Assembly: GCF_021155775.2 (NCBI RefSeq)
Contig: NC_060232.1
Span: 17,119,922 to 17,183,921, forward strand
DNA from: Neodiprion pinetum
Lineage: Eukaryota; Arthropoda; Insecta; Hymenoptera; Diprionidae
Reading direction: 5' to 3'
Length of the DNA stretch: 64,000 nucleotides
In this document: positions 31,644 through 41,147 of the stretch, piece by piece
Position numbering within the stretch: the stretch's first letter is position 1
How the letters are laid out: each line of letters opens with the position of its first letter
The notes under the pieces: generated by a model
Database searches by the model: none
The model's input: the letters and a program-made list of their open reading frames with translations, nothing else
What the model was told of the DNA's origin: nothing
Translations under genes and position numbers: made by a program

Positions 31644-32792
31644 CTATTTGTACGGAGCTGACGTTTGGTTTGGACGCTGCTTCGGTTTGAGGGAGGTCGA
31701 TGCGTCCGCGCGGCCGTCCCTGAACTCGTTTAAATGGCTCCAGTTGCCTGAATATTCGCGATGTTGCTTTGCTTCGTATGAAACTTCCGGGTGGACGCCT
31801 GTATCGCAATTCTCGTTCGAGTAGTCTTGTGTTACGTAATTAACCCTGAAGTTCGATCGTGAAGGATTTGTTGTGTTATACTGTTGTGAGCGTTGACTGT
31901 CATTTCGCGTCTGGTTCAAAGGTCGGTTTGTCGGGTCTCTTGCTCGATATTGGGTATTGGGATTGTTCTGTTGTTGACGATTAGTGTTATTTTGAAAAAC
32001 TCTTGAATTTTGGTAAAATTTTGGATTCTGGGGATATTGGGAACGATTTGAGCGGCAATTATCGTTTGAGTGGCCTTTGCCACCACACTGCGTGCAAGTT
32101 GTGTTGTTGCGCTGCCTTGTTCTGCACTCTTCTATACTATGACCTGCCTTCTTGCAGTATCTACACACTACTAATACGGAAGGTTGTTCAGGACAATATT
32201 CATCGATGTGATCGGTTAATTTACATATACTACATTTCATATGGTTTTGTGTTTCGTAGTTAGTATCACGGTATGAGGCTAGTTTAAGTCTATCTGATAA
32301 TAGTTTTTCAGTCTTGGTGGCCGTGTCTATAGCCATTTGTACGGTTTGTGGATTCTCATGAGCTACTCTTATTTCTAATTCGTCTAGTAATCCTTTGATA
32401 AATCTTAGTCTTGCGGTCTCTCCGATATTTTTATTTAGCACTTGAGCATCACTGATAGATTCTGAGGCATCTATTGATTCGCACGCTTGTCTTAACAGAT
32501 GTTTTATTCTAGCAACGTAATCCAGAAAACTCTCGTTTCGCCTCTGTGCCGATTGTGCGAGGTCTAGCTGGATATCTGGAAGGTGTTGTTTAGACGCGTA
32601 GGCCCGTTTTAGGCAGTATAGCAAATCTCGAAGAGAATCCGGATTATCTGACTCTATATATTTACTCGCGTCGCCTTCGATTTTCGTGGAGAATAAATTC
32701 AGTTCTCTGGCTAAGACAGCTTGTTTTGCGCATTCTACTTCAGTTATGAATTCGGATACGGGCATACCAGTGCCATTGAATGTGGGAATCAA
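31644..32792 (-). CDS. Gypsy-M Gag
   Basis: An intact 382-codon frame. The N-terminal 180 residues are a Ty3/Gypsy capsid-type helical region (FITEVECAKQAV, FLDYVARIKHLLRQACE, RLRFIKGLLDELEIRV). Three zinc knuckles follow: CSICKLTDHIDEYC, CRYCKKAGHSIEEC and CTQCGGKGHSNDNC. The tail is Asn/Gln/Arg rich. The product would form the particle and bind the genomic RNA. The stop overlaps the beginning of pol by about 165 bases in the -1 frame, implying frameshift expression of pol. It is the only unbroken gene of this element. Confidence 0.88.
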   Translation of the reverse strand: MIPTFNGTGMPVSEFITEVECAKQAVLARELNLFSTKIEGDASKYIESDNPDSLRDLLYCLKRAYASKQHLPDIQLDLAQSAQRRNESFLDYVARIKHLLRQACESIDASESISDAQVLNKNIGETARLRFIKGLLDELEIRVAHENPQTVQMAIDTATKTEKLLSDRLKLASYRDTNYETQNHMKCSICKLTDHIDEYCPEQPSVLVVCRYCKKAGHSIEECRTRQRNNTTCTQCGGKGHSNDNCRSNRSQYPQNPKFYQNSRVFQNNTNRQQQNNPNTQYRARDPTNRPLNQTRNDSQRSQQYNTTNPSRSNFRVNYVTQDYSNENCDTGVHPEVSYEAKQHREYSGNWSHLNEFRDGRADASTSLKPKQRPNQTSAPYK

Positions 32793-33296
32793 GCCAGTGC
32801 ATCTTCAAGAGGCAGGTGCGGAAAAGTGTTTTCCGTGGCCATGTTGTGAATTTCAATCTAGGATTTGGCGACTATCAAAGTGAAGATGAAGAGAAGGGAT
32901 GGAAGAAAATGTTGCATTCTTCTGTGAGGATGTTGTTCTAGCGATTTCGTGTCTGTAGGCGATCATGACGTCGGTGTGCGTTGTATGGTACTAGAAGTCG
33001 TGAAGAATGAAGATGTCGTTGTAGTAGCAGCAGGAGATGGTTTCTCAGCAATATCGATTTGGAGATACGGATTTGTTCGTGACGTTCGTGTAAATCAGAG
33101 ATCGTTGGTTTCGTTAAACGTAGAATATGGCTTTCAGAGTGTCTTCAACACTATCACACAGTGGTATTACTTTTCTATTAACATCACTGAGCTTGCACAC
33201 TTCAGAACCGGTCCATCAGATGGCACTTCATGCTTAGCACACACGTAAAATTGTATCACTGGATTTCCGGAAAGCGAAGGCCACCGCTGCCACCAA
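32793..33296 (-). promoter_or_regulatory. Gypsy-M leader with primer-binding site
   Basis: The untranslated leader lies between the 5' LTR and gag. Directly inside the LTR the coding strand reads TGGTGGCAGCGGTGGCC (33279-33295), one base after the LTR end. It has the TGG start of a tRNA 3' end complement; I do not identify the tRNA. Confidence 0.6.
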
Positions 33297-33739
33297 TGTT
33301 ACGTCCGTGAGTAGAGTTACTCCTGAGCGGTAAGAGTAAACTGGTTGGCTTCGCTTTTATGTTCCAGATCAACCGGAAATCAGGATAAGGATTGAATAAC
33401 GTTGGGGTTTGTTTGAGATATTACTCATATATTTATTTCGAGGAAGCTCGGATGGCGGTAAAAACGAAGTGTGCTGTATGAAGCTATGTAAGTAGTCCAG
33501 ATGTGACGTTGTTGAGAGTTAGAATAGGAGTGTTCCTCGAGACGTGAAACGTACGGGTGCAGAAAAGGTGTGACAATGCTAGGAGTAGGGAAAGGAATTT
33601 GATGAGTAAGCGTAATAGTGAATAGCGTGAGACTACGTAGAGATGAGAAGACAAGACAGAGACCATGAGATTAATGTAAGAACTGTGGGAGAGTCAGCGA
33701 GTAGGAAAAATAGAGAGAAGTGGTATGCTGGACGTAACA
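33297..33739 (-). repeat. Gypsy-M 5' LTR
   Basis: 443 bp, ends TGTTACGTCC/GGACGTAACA, followed by the second copy of the AATG target duplication. A few percent divergence from the 3' LTR points to a moderately old insertion. Confidence 0.92.
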
Positions 33740-34059
33740 AATGCAAAACATAACTCAGTTTGAGTACAGCTTGGTCAAGGATAAAGAGCAAAGTTGAATC
33801 TTACATAAGCTTCGTATTGGAAAACATTCTCTCTATTGAGAGATAAGGTAGGGATGTGAAATTGATTCGTGAATATTCTTTAAAAAACAGTTTTATTGAG
33901 TACAATTTTTAGGGTTTAGTTGACGATCACTTCACGACTGTAATACAATAATTCTATTCAACAGTATCATAACCAGGATGATATATTTGCCAAGAATGCG
34001 GGACCGTTCTTGTAGACGCTTCTGCGCAGTAACACAAATCGTACACCCTTGCTATCCGA

Positions 34060-34550
34060 ACAGTATGATGATTTTGTAGCTAATTTTGAAGTAACAAAAC
34101 GTTTTGTGCTGCACAGATTGCGTTGGGTATTGTATGCACGTCACATCTTGAAGATACAGCTGAGGTCTTTTGCAAGATTTGAAGCGATGGACAGTCAAAA
34201 TCCAGCATATCGATGATTTGAACTTAGAGAACAATTTTAAGCAACCAATCTCGTATTTTTTCTCCCTTTACGTACACGGTTTCAGCTTTGCACAGCCTGT
34301 CTTCAATGGTCCACTTAACTTCATCAAACGGTATGATTCCACAGCTCCAGGGTAAACCGTGAAAATCGCGTTCTAACCACGAATTTTGGCTTTTGTATTT
34401 GCCGTTCAGACAATCCCATTCGTGAGGTGGCTTGAAGAAAAACATTGATGAAGATGCTTCCGAGTAGATTGAAATTATAGCCAATTCTCTTAATGTGAAG
34501 GTATTGTTGAAAGGTCTACGAAAGCCTTATATGTCATCAATAAGCTCCAT
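34060..34550 (-). pseudogene. Uncharacterised Maverick 167-aa-type gene, broken copy
   Basis: This is the homologue of 2747-3250. The ATG is at 34550, but codon 8 is TAA (34527-34529), where the intact copies have CAA. Later frameshifts separate the conserved WLERDFHG/PWSCG/VYVKGE part from the CIQYPTQSVQ part. It begins 38 bases after the capsid stop codon, with a TATAAAT box between (34578-34586). Confidence 0.8.
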
Positions 34551-34587
34551 CGTTGAACTGTGCGAGATAGTGGGAACGGGTCAGCAT

Positions 34588-36016
34588 TTATACCAACTTT
34601 TTCGCCCCACCACTGAGCGGGTTGTATTCGACAATACGATCGTGGACAATCAAGCAGTACGCCGATGTTTCAGCGAGAAAGTTGGCTTTGGCTTCAAATT
34701 CAACGCGGTTGTCGACAGGTCCGTACTCCACAGGTTCGTTTTGTTTTGAACAGTCGATAATTAATAAGGGGACGTCTCGAAGGAATTCACTCTTTGTTAG
34801 CGACGGCTCGGGGTTCTTGTCGTGGTAGGTAGCTTGGAAGTTTGCGTACATCTCGTACAGGAGCGCGTACAGTTCACGACTCATATTGAGGTTCAGGTTA
34901 CCGTACGGATAAGATTACGAGTATAAAAATAGCTTGACGTCCGTGTTATTGCAATGATCGAAAAGACTTGCGTTCTTGCGGGTCTGGTTCTTTCGACTTG
35001 ATTGGAAACCCACAATAACGTAACGAGGTTTTTCAAGCTTAGTGAAAGTTTGCACAGTCCAAACGTGTTTTGATGTTGCGGGAAGTAAGGGATATTCGTA
35101 CAATTTCCAACTGCGGAAGCTCATCAAAATAGGCGGATCTCTCTGAATGAAATTTGGTAGGTTAACTTTTTTCGGATCCGCGAGTTTCAAATACGGTATT
35201 AGCTATTCCACTGCATTGATCGTGATTTTGAATTCCTCCTCTTGAGTCTGCATGATTGCGTTGACGTCAGTTTTTGATCTCGTCAAAATTAACTCATTTT
35301 TAGCGTCGACAATGATCTTGCGGTAGTCTTCAGCGAAACCCAATATCATGCTGAGCGGTATCGGTACGTCGAAATTACCCTCGGCATCGGTTATTTTTTT
35401 TTTCTCTTCTACAACAAGCCATTCAGCGGTCTCTTTCAGCCAAGTCTGACCAGGGTGCAGGGAAGCGTAACCTTTCATAAGACTTGTCAAGCCAACGTTC
35501 TTGCTTCTATCAATCTCAACTGCATTGATTTTGTAGCGAATTTCTTTAAACAAATGACAGATCGCGTTCTTTACGAGCTGTGTGTTCACAGTAGCTGTAT
35601 CATCAGGTATAAGAAGTCGTTCATGGATATGTACCGAACTTTTGCCGGGTAATATGCATGAATATTGATGCTGAACGGTGATTTGAATTTTATCGCTGTT
35701 GTTTAAAGTTGACGAGGCGTAAGGTTTGTGAGCGTGAATCTCGTAATGCGCAACGGATTCGTCACAGACGAGTGGTGTTTGAATGTTCAAGATTCCTTCC
35801 TTTATGGTACGCAGCAGATGATAAAACAACAAAATTGGATTTGTAGTTTTCGTAAATTCCTCTTCCAAAAGGTGTCAGTTTGAGACCCGGAGCTATCAGG
35901 AACTCCACGTTCCGAGGTGTTAACGATTCGAGAATCGATAGATGACTGACTTGATCGGGGCATGCCGACTTCCTGACATACCTACTCTTCGACAGTCTGT
36001 TATATACAATTCCCAT
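34588..36016 (-). pseudogene. Maverick major capsid protein (double jelly roll), broken
   Basis: Four pieces together cover a Maverick major capsid protein of about 475 residues. The N-terminal piece (35762-36016) is in a different frame from the rest. The other three (35203-35868, 34915-35190, 34588-34884) share one frame, separated by TAA stops at 35203-35205 and 34915-34917. Recognisable features are the leading segment with APGLKLTPFGRGIYE, the central FRSWKLYEYPLLPATSKHVW and LFDHCNNTDVKLFL, and the end AYCLIVHDRIVEYNPLSGG. In Polintons this protein forms the hexon-like capsomer of a predicted icosahedral particle. The copy is not functional. Confidence 0.88.
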
Positions 36017-36019
36017 CGT

Positions 36020-36707
36020 TTATTGCGATTTGATATGTAGTCTCACAGTCATAACTTCTCCACAAAAATTAACCAGGTCTCCGTCTTGATCCACTAACCG
36101 GAGCTGAACGTGATCCACGGTCCTGACGGTGATCGGAAGGTAAATGACGTGCGACGGTACTTGCACGATCTTATATCCTGGTGGAACACTCAAGAAAAAC
36201 TCGTGAATAGTGTGTACTTTAAGTCCATTGACGTAGGCGCCCGTTGTAATGCTGCACTCGACTCGCAACGCGTTGACCTTGAGTATAGTTACAAGCACGT
36301 CTGATTCGTGAGTTTTATCAACCTTCAATACACGTGGTGTGAATCCCAAAAGTTCAGCAATGAAATCATTCGGCTCAAAGTTAATGGTGTGGTTGCATGT
36401 GATTTCGCTGCGTCACGTATTATTGTTGAGTTTGATGGCGAGCCTGATATCTGTATTTCTTAGCATGTTTTAAGGATACTTCCCTATGTCGTCGATCTCG
36501 TAGCTGCCTACGAGATCGACTTCCAACTTCATCAGCTACGTGAATTTTGTTGTCACCAACATCAACGTTGGGAATCGGTGTGAAGTTTAACAATTCTACC
36601 AAGCCAAAAGCATAACTTTTATCACGAGCAAGTTTGATCGGTGGGAAATATTGTGCCTCCAGAATCGAAGAGGTTCCCGAAATCGTTAACGTTAACGAAT
36701 CATCCAT
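36020..36707 (-). pseudogene. Maverick minor capsid (penton) protein, broken
   Basis: The start is at 36707 (MDDSLTLTISGTSSI), with a TATATAA box about 45 bases upstream overlapping the protease end. The N-terminal single jelly-roll start (YFPPIKLARDKSYAFGLVELL) and the C-terminal half (KVHTIHEFFLSVPPGYKIVQ through VDQDGDLVNFCGE) are in different frames, joined by a frameshift near 36420. A perfect 13-bp hairpin lies at 36491-36520. Its place between capsid and protease is the usual Maverick order. Confidence 0.85.
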
Positions 36708-36737
36708 GACTGCGAGTGGTAGACTGACTTTGATAAA

Positions 36738-37112
36738 TCACGCAACATGTTTATATAGCTCACCGCTTAGAAATTTCAGGTACAAGTGTCCGCATTCAAA
36801 TTTATCATGATCCTGGTACCTTTCATGACTGTATTTAACATTACCAACGCCGAGGTATTTTATAAGGTCTAAGGGTGGTTGAAGGTTGTCGAAGCTGTCA
36901 AAGTAATCGATATTATTGTCGCGTTTCTTGTATGCAACCCAGTGTGTTGCCGGACCGTCTTTGCCGTCGAAGTTGATTAAAGCTGTCTCGTTTTTTCGTA
37001 AACCGTTTTTGGGCATTCCGTTTTGCATGTAAACACCGCGTAAATGCGGAACCCTGAAGATTTTTGCATATTTCAACAAGTCCTCATCAGTCAACGCTTG
37101 ACGTGGTAGCAT
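36738..37112 (-). CDS. Maverick cysteine protease (adenain/Ulp1 type)
   Basis: A 124-codon frame with the expected catalytic order: His in THWVAYKK, Asp in YFDSFDN, Gln in RYQDHDK, Cys in FECGHLYL. It would process capsid proteins as adenovirus protease does. The start is probably MLPRQALTDEDLLKYA; the preceding gene ends six bases away, so the two could be co-transcribed. Of the Maverick-2 genes this is one of the few without a stop, although a small in-frame loss cannot be excluded. Confidence 0.85.
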   Translation of the reverse strand: MLPRQALTDEDLLKYAKIFRVPHLRGVYMQNGMPKNGLRKNETALINFDGKDGPATHWVAYKKRDNNIDYFDSFDNLQPPLDLIKYLGVGNVKYSHERYQDHDKFECGHLYLKFLSGELYKHVA

Positions 37113-37117
37113 CGCAT

Positions 37118-37540
37118 CTAGTTTTTTGGAAGATGGAGACCAAGACCTGTCTTGTACGGTTTCATATAAAACCCTCTGCCCAACGCGATGGCTTCCATAG
37201 TTTTGTTGTGTCGTTTGCTCTCTCCCAGATCTCGTCTAGCAGCACTTGCATCGTTCACAGCTTTTGCTATACCTGCCACACCACCGGCTAACGCGCCTGT
37301 AGCACCAAGTCCAGCGAAAATAGGAATTAGAAACGGTAGAAAACCACCGATTTTTGATGGTACGGGTAGGACGCGAGGTGTTCGCACTTCACATTTACCA
37401 CCTGCTTTTTTAACGGCGTTCTCAGCTCCCTTTAGCGCAGATTCGATAGATACTTTTGCATCGTTGCTTGAAACCATAGAACGTTTTGCAGCATTTGTAA
37501 CTTTTCTCAAGGTCACCTTCTTTGATTTTTGAATTCCCAT
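37118..37540 (-). CDS. Maverick virion protein candidate (pX/pVI-like)
   Basis: A 140-codon intact frame. A basic N-terminus (MGIQKSKKVTLRK) precedes a glycine/alanine-rich hydrophobic segment (GGFLPFLIPIFAGLGATGAL, about residues 66-88) and a C-terminus with MKPYKTGLGL. Similar small proteins of Mavericks and adintoviruses have been compared to adenovirus core/membrane-lytic proteins; I can support only the composition and position between protease and phospholipase genes. Confidence 0.65.
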   Translation of the reverse strand: MGIQKSKKVTLRKVTNAAKRSMVSSNDAKVSIESALKGAENAVKKAGGKCEVRTPRVLPVPSKIGGFLPFLIPIFAGLGATGALAGGVAGIAKAVNDASAARRDLGESKRHNKTMEAIALGRGFYMKPYKTGLGLHLPKN

Positions 37541-37572
37541 TTCGAGTTCTGATTTTACGTTTATTGTATTAG

Positions 37573-37891
37573 CTATTGCCCAGCGATTGCCTTTTCACCC
37601 AAATTTTCGTCCTTTGCGAGAACCCGTTTCCAAGCTTTCTTAGCCAACACCCTATTAGCCTCGTTTATAACTTCAAGATTTTTACGATTTTGCGAGTAAG
37701 CAATGTCTTTGCACGCTGCGTCGAGAAGATTGATTTCCGGATCACCCCGCGCGAGTCTCTTTGTTCACTTCGTACCAGGCCCACAGTACTGTTAACCAGG
37801 TACATGCAATTCGACTGGAACGCTGTTGATGATTTTATTCACCAGACCCTTGCCACGATGTTTGCTGCCTGCTGCTTTTGTACGCGGTCAT
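37573..37891 (-). pseudogene. Phospholipase A2-like (VP1u-type) Maverick gene, broken
   Basis: About 106 codons on the minus strand carry the calcium-loop motif YCGPGTK, then RLARGDPEINLLDAACKD, then IAYSQN and a basic helical tail (NEANRVLAKKAWKRVL). This is the arrangement of the parvovirus-type phospholipase A2 domain that some Mavericks and adintoviruses encode. The catalytic His-Asp pair expected before IAYS is missing (apparent two-codon deletion). Two stop codons flank the calcium loop and a frameshift separates the ATG (37891) from the conserved part. The role in related viruses is membrane breach during entry; this copy is dead. Confidence 0.72.
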
Positions 37892-37954
37892 GTTCGTGCG
37901 TTTACTGAAGAAAAGTGCTCCAAACCGGGATATTTATAGCAAATCCGATCAGTT

Positions 37955-38670
37955 ATGTCCGAGATGCGGTTTGAGAAACAACCTACTAAGCTTCCCGTGA
38001 TGAATTTTGACAAAATTTCGGAGCAAAATGTCGAAGGCCGGTAACGTCACGGTGAATTACTCCCGAATAGTGTACGTGCAATATTTTGTGAACCGTCGAA
38101 TTGTGGTAAAACTGATTAGTTGCTCACACTCATAACCCATTCCAACGGACTCAGATTTGAAAATATCTACATCTACTCGAAATCTCTCAACCGGCCTCGA
38201 TACCAATTGTTGAAGCAATTGTTGGACCCTGTTGAGAATACGGAATATTTTGCGTTTACCGAGCGTGAGCAAGTGATTACACCGGAAGAAGCACGGTCCA
38301 ACTCAATAATTATAATTGACAATATAGCGTGCGAGAAGCAGGGCAATTTTAGGGCCTACTTTTGCATGGGTAGACGTCATGACGTTGACTGCTTTGATCT
38401 CTGTCAGACGTACGCGCGTATTCCCAAACATCCCATGCGCGACAACGTGAACTTACTTATGTTATTCGAACAAGACGATATGAATCTGAGACACGTATAC
38501 AACGACCATGTAAACACCGATATGTCGTACACAGAGTTCAAAAGTGTGTGCTCTGCATGCTGGAACGGTGAGAAGTACGGGTTTCTGATGATCGAGGAAG
38601 ACAGTGAGCTCAACGAAGGACGATACAAGAGGGGATTTGATTCTTTTGTTAGCCTGAAAAAGGAATGGAA
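37955..38670 (+). pseudogene. Maverick packaging ATPase (FtsK/HerA type), broken
   Basis: The beginning (ATG at 37955 or 37964; FEKQPTKLPVMNFDKI) is in one frame. The Walker A segment (CEPSNCGKT, about 38090-38120) is in another, with Glu where the P-loop needs its first Gly. The rest from 38120 is in a third, with ITHSNGLRFENIYIYSKSL, the Walker B-like SIIIIDNIAC, and RAYFCMGRRHDVDCFDLCQT. So there are at least two frameshifts before residue 60. The end is uncertain because the frame runs on to 38848. The enzyme would pump DNA into capsids. Confidence 0.85.
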
Positions 38671-38724
38671 TCTAACGTTTTCGAGCGAGAGACGCAGTAG
38701 CGTTGCAGACTCAGTTGCGTCAAC

Positions 38725-39408
38725 ATGCAGAGCTCTGAAATTTCCAAGCAAAAAGATGTCCTACATCAGATCGCTTAAGCAAGTGCTGCGATCTGTAGAA
38801 AACACAGATTGCTCAAGTCGGGCAAGGAATCTACGACTCAGAAATTGAGTGACGTTCTCAAACCTGTAGTGACTCCGTTGCAAGAACTGGTGAATGTTAC
38901 AAAAGATACTCAACTTGTGAAACAAGAGGTGAAAGAAATTATAGAAGAAATAAAGCAGATGAAAAATGAAGTGAAAAATGAAACTGTCTCGGAAATGGAC
39001 GATTTCTTTGCTTCGGCAGGAGATGAAATAATCGTAGAAACACCGGTCGAGAAAATCGAGGATGAGTATTTCGGACTGATGAGAGATGCTCAGACAATAG
39101 GTGAATTGGACAACGTGTACGGTGTACGCAACCTCTCAAACGGACTAATGATTAGTGATTCGTTGATATCTTTCGAGAGTGACTACATTTGTATTGGCGA
39201 TACGCTTTATCTGAAAACGAAGGGTTTGCTGGAACTTTTGTTCAAAAAGAAGCCTGACGGTTCGTCTGTGTGCGCCGCAGATCGGGAAAATTTTGTAAAC
39301 ATAATCCTTGCAACGAACGCGCATAAAAAGTATTACTCATCCGATGGGGCTTTTCAAAACGATAACAGTTACAAATTCAAAAATGTCATTGCCGAATTGA
39401 TAAATTAA
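38725..39408 (+). pseudogene. Conserved Maverick protein with coiled coil, one nonsense codon
   Basis: 228 codons from ATG 38725 to 39408, with a TAA at 38776-38778 (codon 18). The first half has long charged heptads (VKEIIEEIKQMKNEVKNE), predicting a coiled coil. The second half has a compact domain (VYGVRNLSNGLMISDSLISF, TLYLKTKGLLELLFKKKP, NAHKKYYSS). I recognise it as a recurrent Maverick protein without known function. It lies just after the ATPase on the same strand. Confidence 0.7.
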
Positions 39409-39453
39409 TCCCCATCACCTCTCTGAGAGGGTAAAGGTCTTCTTTTGCAAGCT

Positions 39454-39624
39454 ATGATCACTCGACAATGTGTTGAAACGGAACACATTTTCTAGGATGA
39501 TCCAAACGAGTTAGTGGAGCATCTTCGTTTACTCCTGGCATCTCAGGCAGCCGAAAATCCGAGTCACAATAACGAAATAATCTCTATTATCGAAGAGCTA
39601 CGCGAAGTAGGAATCATTTATTAA
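39454..39624 (+). pseudogene. Small conserved Maverick ORF (56 codons), one nonsense codon
   Basis: The frame ATG 39454 to TAA 39624 is interrupted by TAG at 39493-39495. The readable part (DDPNELVEHLRLLLASQAAE, then EIISIIEELREVGII) forms two amphipathic helices with an LLLASQ-type motif seen in many Mavericks. Function unknown. Confidence 0.55.
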
Positions 39625-39669
39625 GCAGCTTGCATCGTTTTTGCGTTCATTACCGAGATAAGCGTCGAC

Positions 39670-39933
39670 GTGTTTGTACGGCATCTGGATATAAACACGG
39701 CCGCGAGCACTCGCGGTCCTCCGGGTGTCGGATTTCAAATAGAAGCGGACGGGCATTACGATATACGGAATAAGAGACTGTGCAATGTCGCAGATCCCGC
39801 AGAGCCGAACAATGCTGTAACTTCAAAAACCTCAAGACGAAAATTCAGCGTGCTGCAAAAACAAATCGACAACCTTGATCAAATGATCAAAGCTTTAGAG
39901 CTCACCACGGAGAAAGCCTTGGAAACCTTCTGA
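39670..39933 (+). CDS. Maverick collagen/fibre-like small protein
   Basis: 87 codons with RGPPGVGFQIEADGHYDIRN and KRLCNVADPAEPNNAVT, then a coiled-coil tail (QKQIDNLDQMIKAL). The GPPG core followed by a DG-Y-D-NKRL-NV block looks like the foot of a trimeric fibre or spike. The frame has no ATG at the expected place: it opens with GTG at 39670, possibly a mutated start. It sits between the 56-codon gene and integrase. Confidence 0.6.
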   Translation: MFVRHLDINTAASTRGPPGVGFQIEADGHYDIRNKRLCNVADPAEPNNAVTSKTSRRKFSVLQKQIDNLDQMIKALELTTEKALETF

Positions 39934-40018
39934 ACAGACTTTGAAACAGGCGGAGACCTGTCGATTCGAAACGCTGATAACATTTCTCAATTGAATACCC
40001 GACCAAAAGCGTTGTAAT

Positions 40019-40945
40019 ATGAACGAGGAAAAGCAAGCACTGGTGACGGAACTGCATAAGCCTGCACGCCGGAATTACCCGCGACGACGTGTAGACGTGC
40101 GCGGCATCGACAAGACCTGGCTGGCGGATCCTGTTGATATGACGTCATACGCTGGACGAAACAAAGGCTACAAGTACATGCGCACAGTCATCGATATCTT
40201 TTTGAAGTATGCGTGGGCTATACCGATGAAGAGCAAGTCTGGAGATGATGTTACGAAGGCAACGGAATCTGTGTTTGTTCAAGAACGGGTGCCAAAAAAC
40301 TCACACGTCGACAGAGAAACGGAATTTCACAACTCGAAATTCGAATCGCTTATGACACGTTACGGAATCAAACTTCGCTCAACGTACAGCAATTTGAAGG
40401 CTTTGATCTGTGAACGTTTTAATCGCACCCTGAAAGGTAAAATGTGGAACCGGTTCAGCATGCAAGAAAGCGACACGTGGCTCGATATCTTATCTGATTT
40501 GGTTTCGGCTGACAACAACGCCAAACACCGAACCGTAAGAATGAAACCGTCGGATGTCACCGTTGCAAACGAAAGGCTGTAATGACGTCGCGCGTACGGA
40601 GGGCTTCGAGCGATACCTACCATGTCGGCAAAATTCAAATCCGGCTTCAAAGTTCAAATCAGCAAATTCAAAAATGTCTTCAAGAAAGGTTACACTCCCA
40701 ATTGGATGACCGAAATATTCACGATAAGTCGAGTGGAAAATACTCATCCTGGGACGTACAAGCACATAGACTACCGAGATCAACCTATCGCTGGTGGTTT
40801 CTACGAACAAGAGCTCCTCAAGGTTGAACATCCGGATATCTATCCGGTGAAGAAGGTGCTCGAGGAGCGTGGAAGAAAAATATACGTAAAATGGTTAGGT
40901 TTTGACAATACACACAACAGTTGGATAAACGAATCGGAAATGTAA
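40019..40945 (+). pseudogene. Maverick integrase with chromodomain, two nonsense codons
   Basis: The retroviral-type integrase core is at 40019-40579. The catalytic triad is visible: Asp in WLADPVDM, Asp in HVDRETEF, Glu in CERFNRTLKG. Tandem TAA TGA (40580-40585) then interrupts the same frame. It continues with GGLRAIPTMSAKFK, an SH3-like segment (VFKKGYTPNW) and a chromodomain (KVLEERGRKIYVKWLGF ... HNSWI) to TAA 40943-40945. The protein would insert the linear Maverick DNA. It ends about 200 bp before the position of the polB stop, tail to tail, as in Maverick-1. Confidence 0.9.
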
Positions 40946-41147
40946 CATTAAATAAATGAATTTTTCGTGAAAACGTATGTGCCTCTTTATTTTATACCCA
41001 ACACATAACAAGTATGCATCTTTATTTTTTAGACAATCGACAGACATATGCACCGTTGTACAATTTTTCATATTTCGGAGCGTTCTTATTCACCATCCCA
41101 CATAACAATATTTTATACATTATGGTACAGTTATAAATTATAGCGCT

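Larger units (their letters stand above)
26161..31809 (-). pseudogene. Gypsy-M pol: double protease, RT/RNase H, double macro, integrase
   Basis: A single frame from 31809 to 26161, overlapping the end of gag in the -1 frame. Order: two retropepsin-like domains; RT (WRMVIDFRKLNEKT, MPFGLKNAPFTFQRLM, FVYLDD); RNase H (TTDASKYAIGAILSQ, TDHEPLKWI); a Ser/His-rich linker with 26-aa repeats; macro domain 1; an acidic/proline linker; macro domain 2; integrase H2C2 finger (HDSLIGGH ... CGSC), catalytic Asp in ALDLIGP and LTDQG, Glu in QSNGSLERS, and a GPY/F module (HYKGPYVIKRI). I count five in-frame stops (30706-30708, about 30557, 28141-28143 and two near 26770) and no frameshift. In the 28141 stop the TAG replaces a position where a Trp would be natural. 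Confidence 0.9.
24893..33739 (-). mobile_element. Gypsy-M: Ty3/Gypsy element with macro domains in pol
   Basis: It is bounded by LTRs of 442 and 443 bp with TGTTACGTCC...GGACGYAACA ends and a 4-bp target duplication AATG (24889-24892 and 33740-33743). The coding strand is minus: gag, two protease-like domains, reverse transcriptase/RNase H, two macro domains, integrase. There is no env. The empty site is visible in Maverick-1 near 1835 and 3550. Confidence 0.95.

Noticed and set aside
37576..37908. Plus-strand frame of 110 codons between pX-like gene and ATPase
   Set aside because: The minus strand of this stretch shows the phospholipase A2-like motifs; the plus-strand frame is its shadow.
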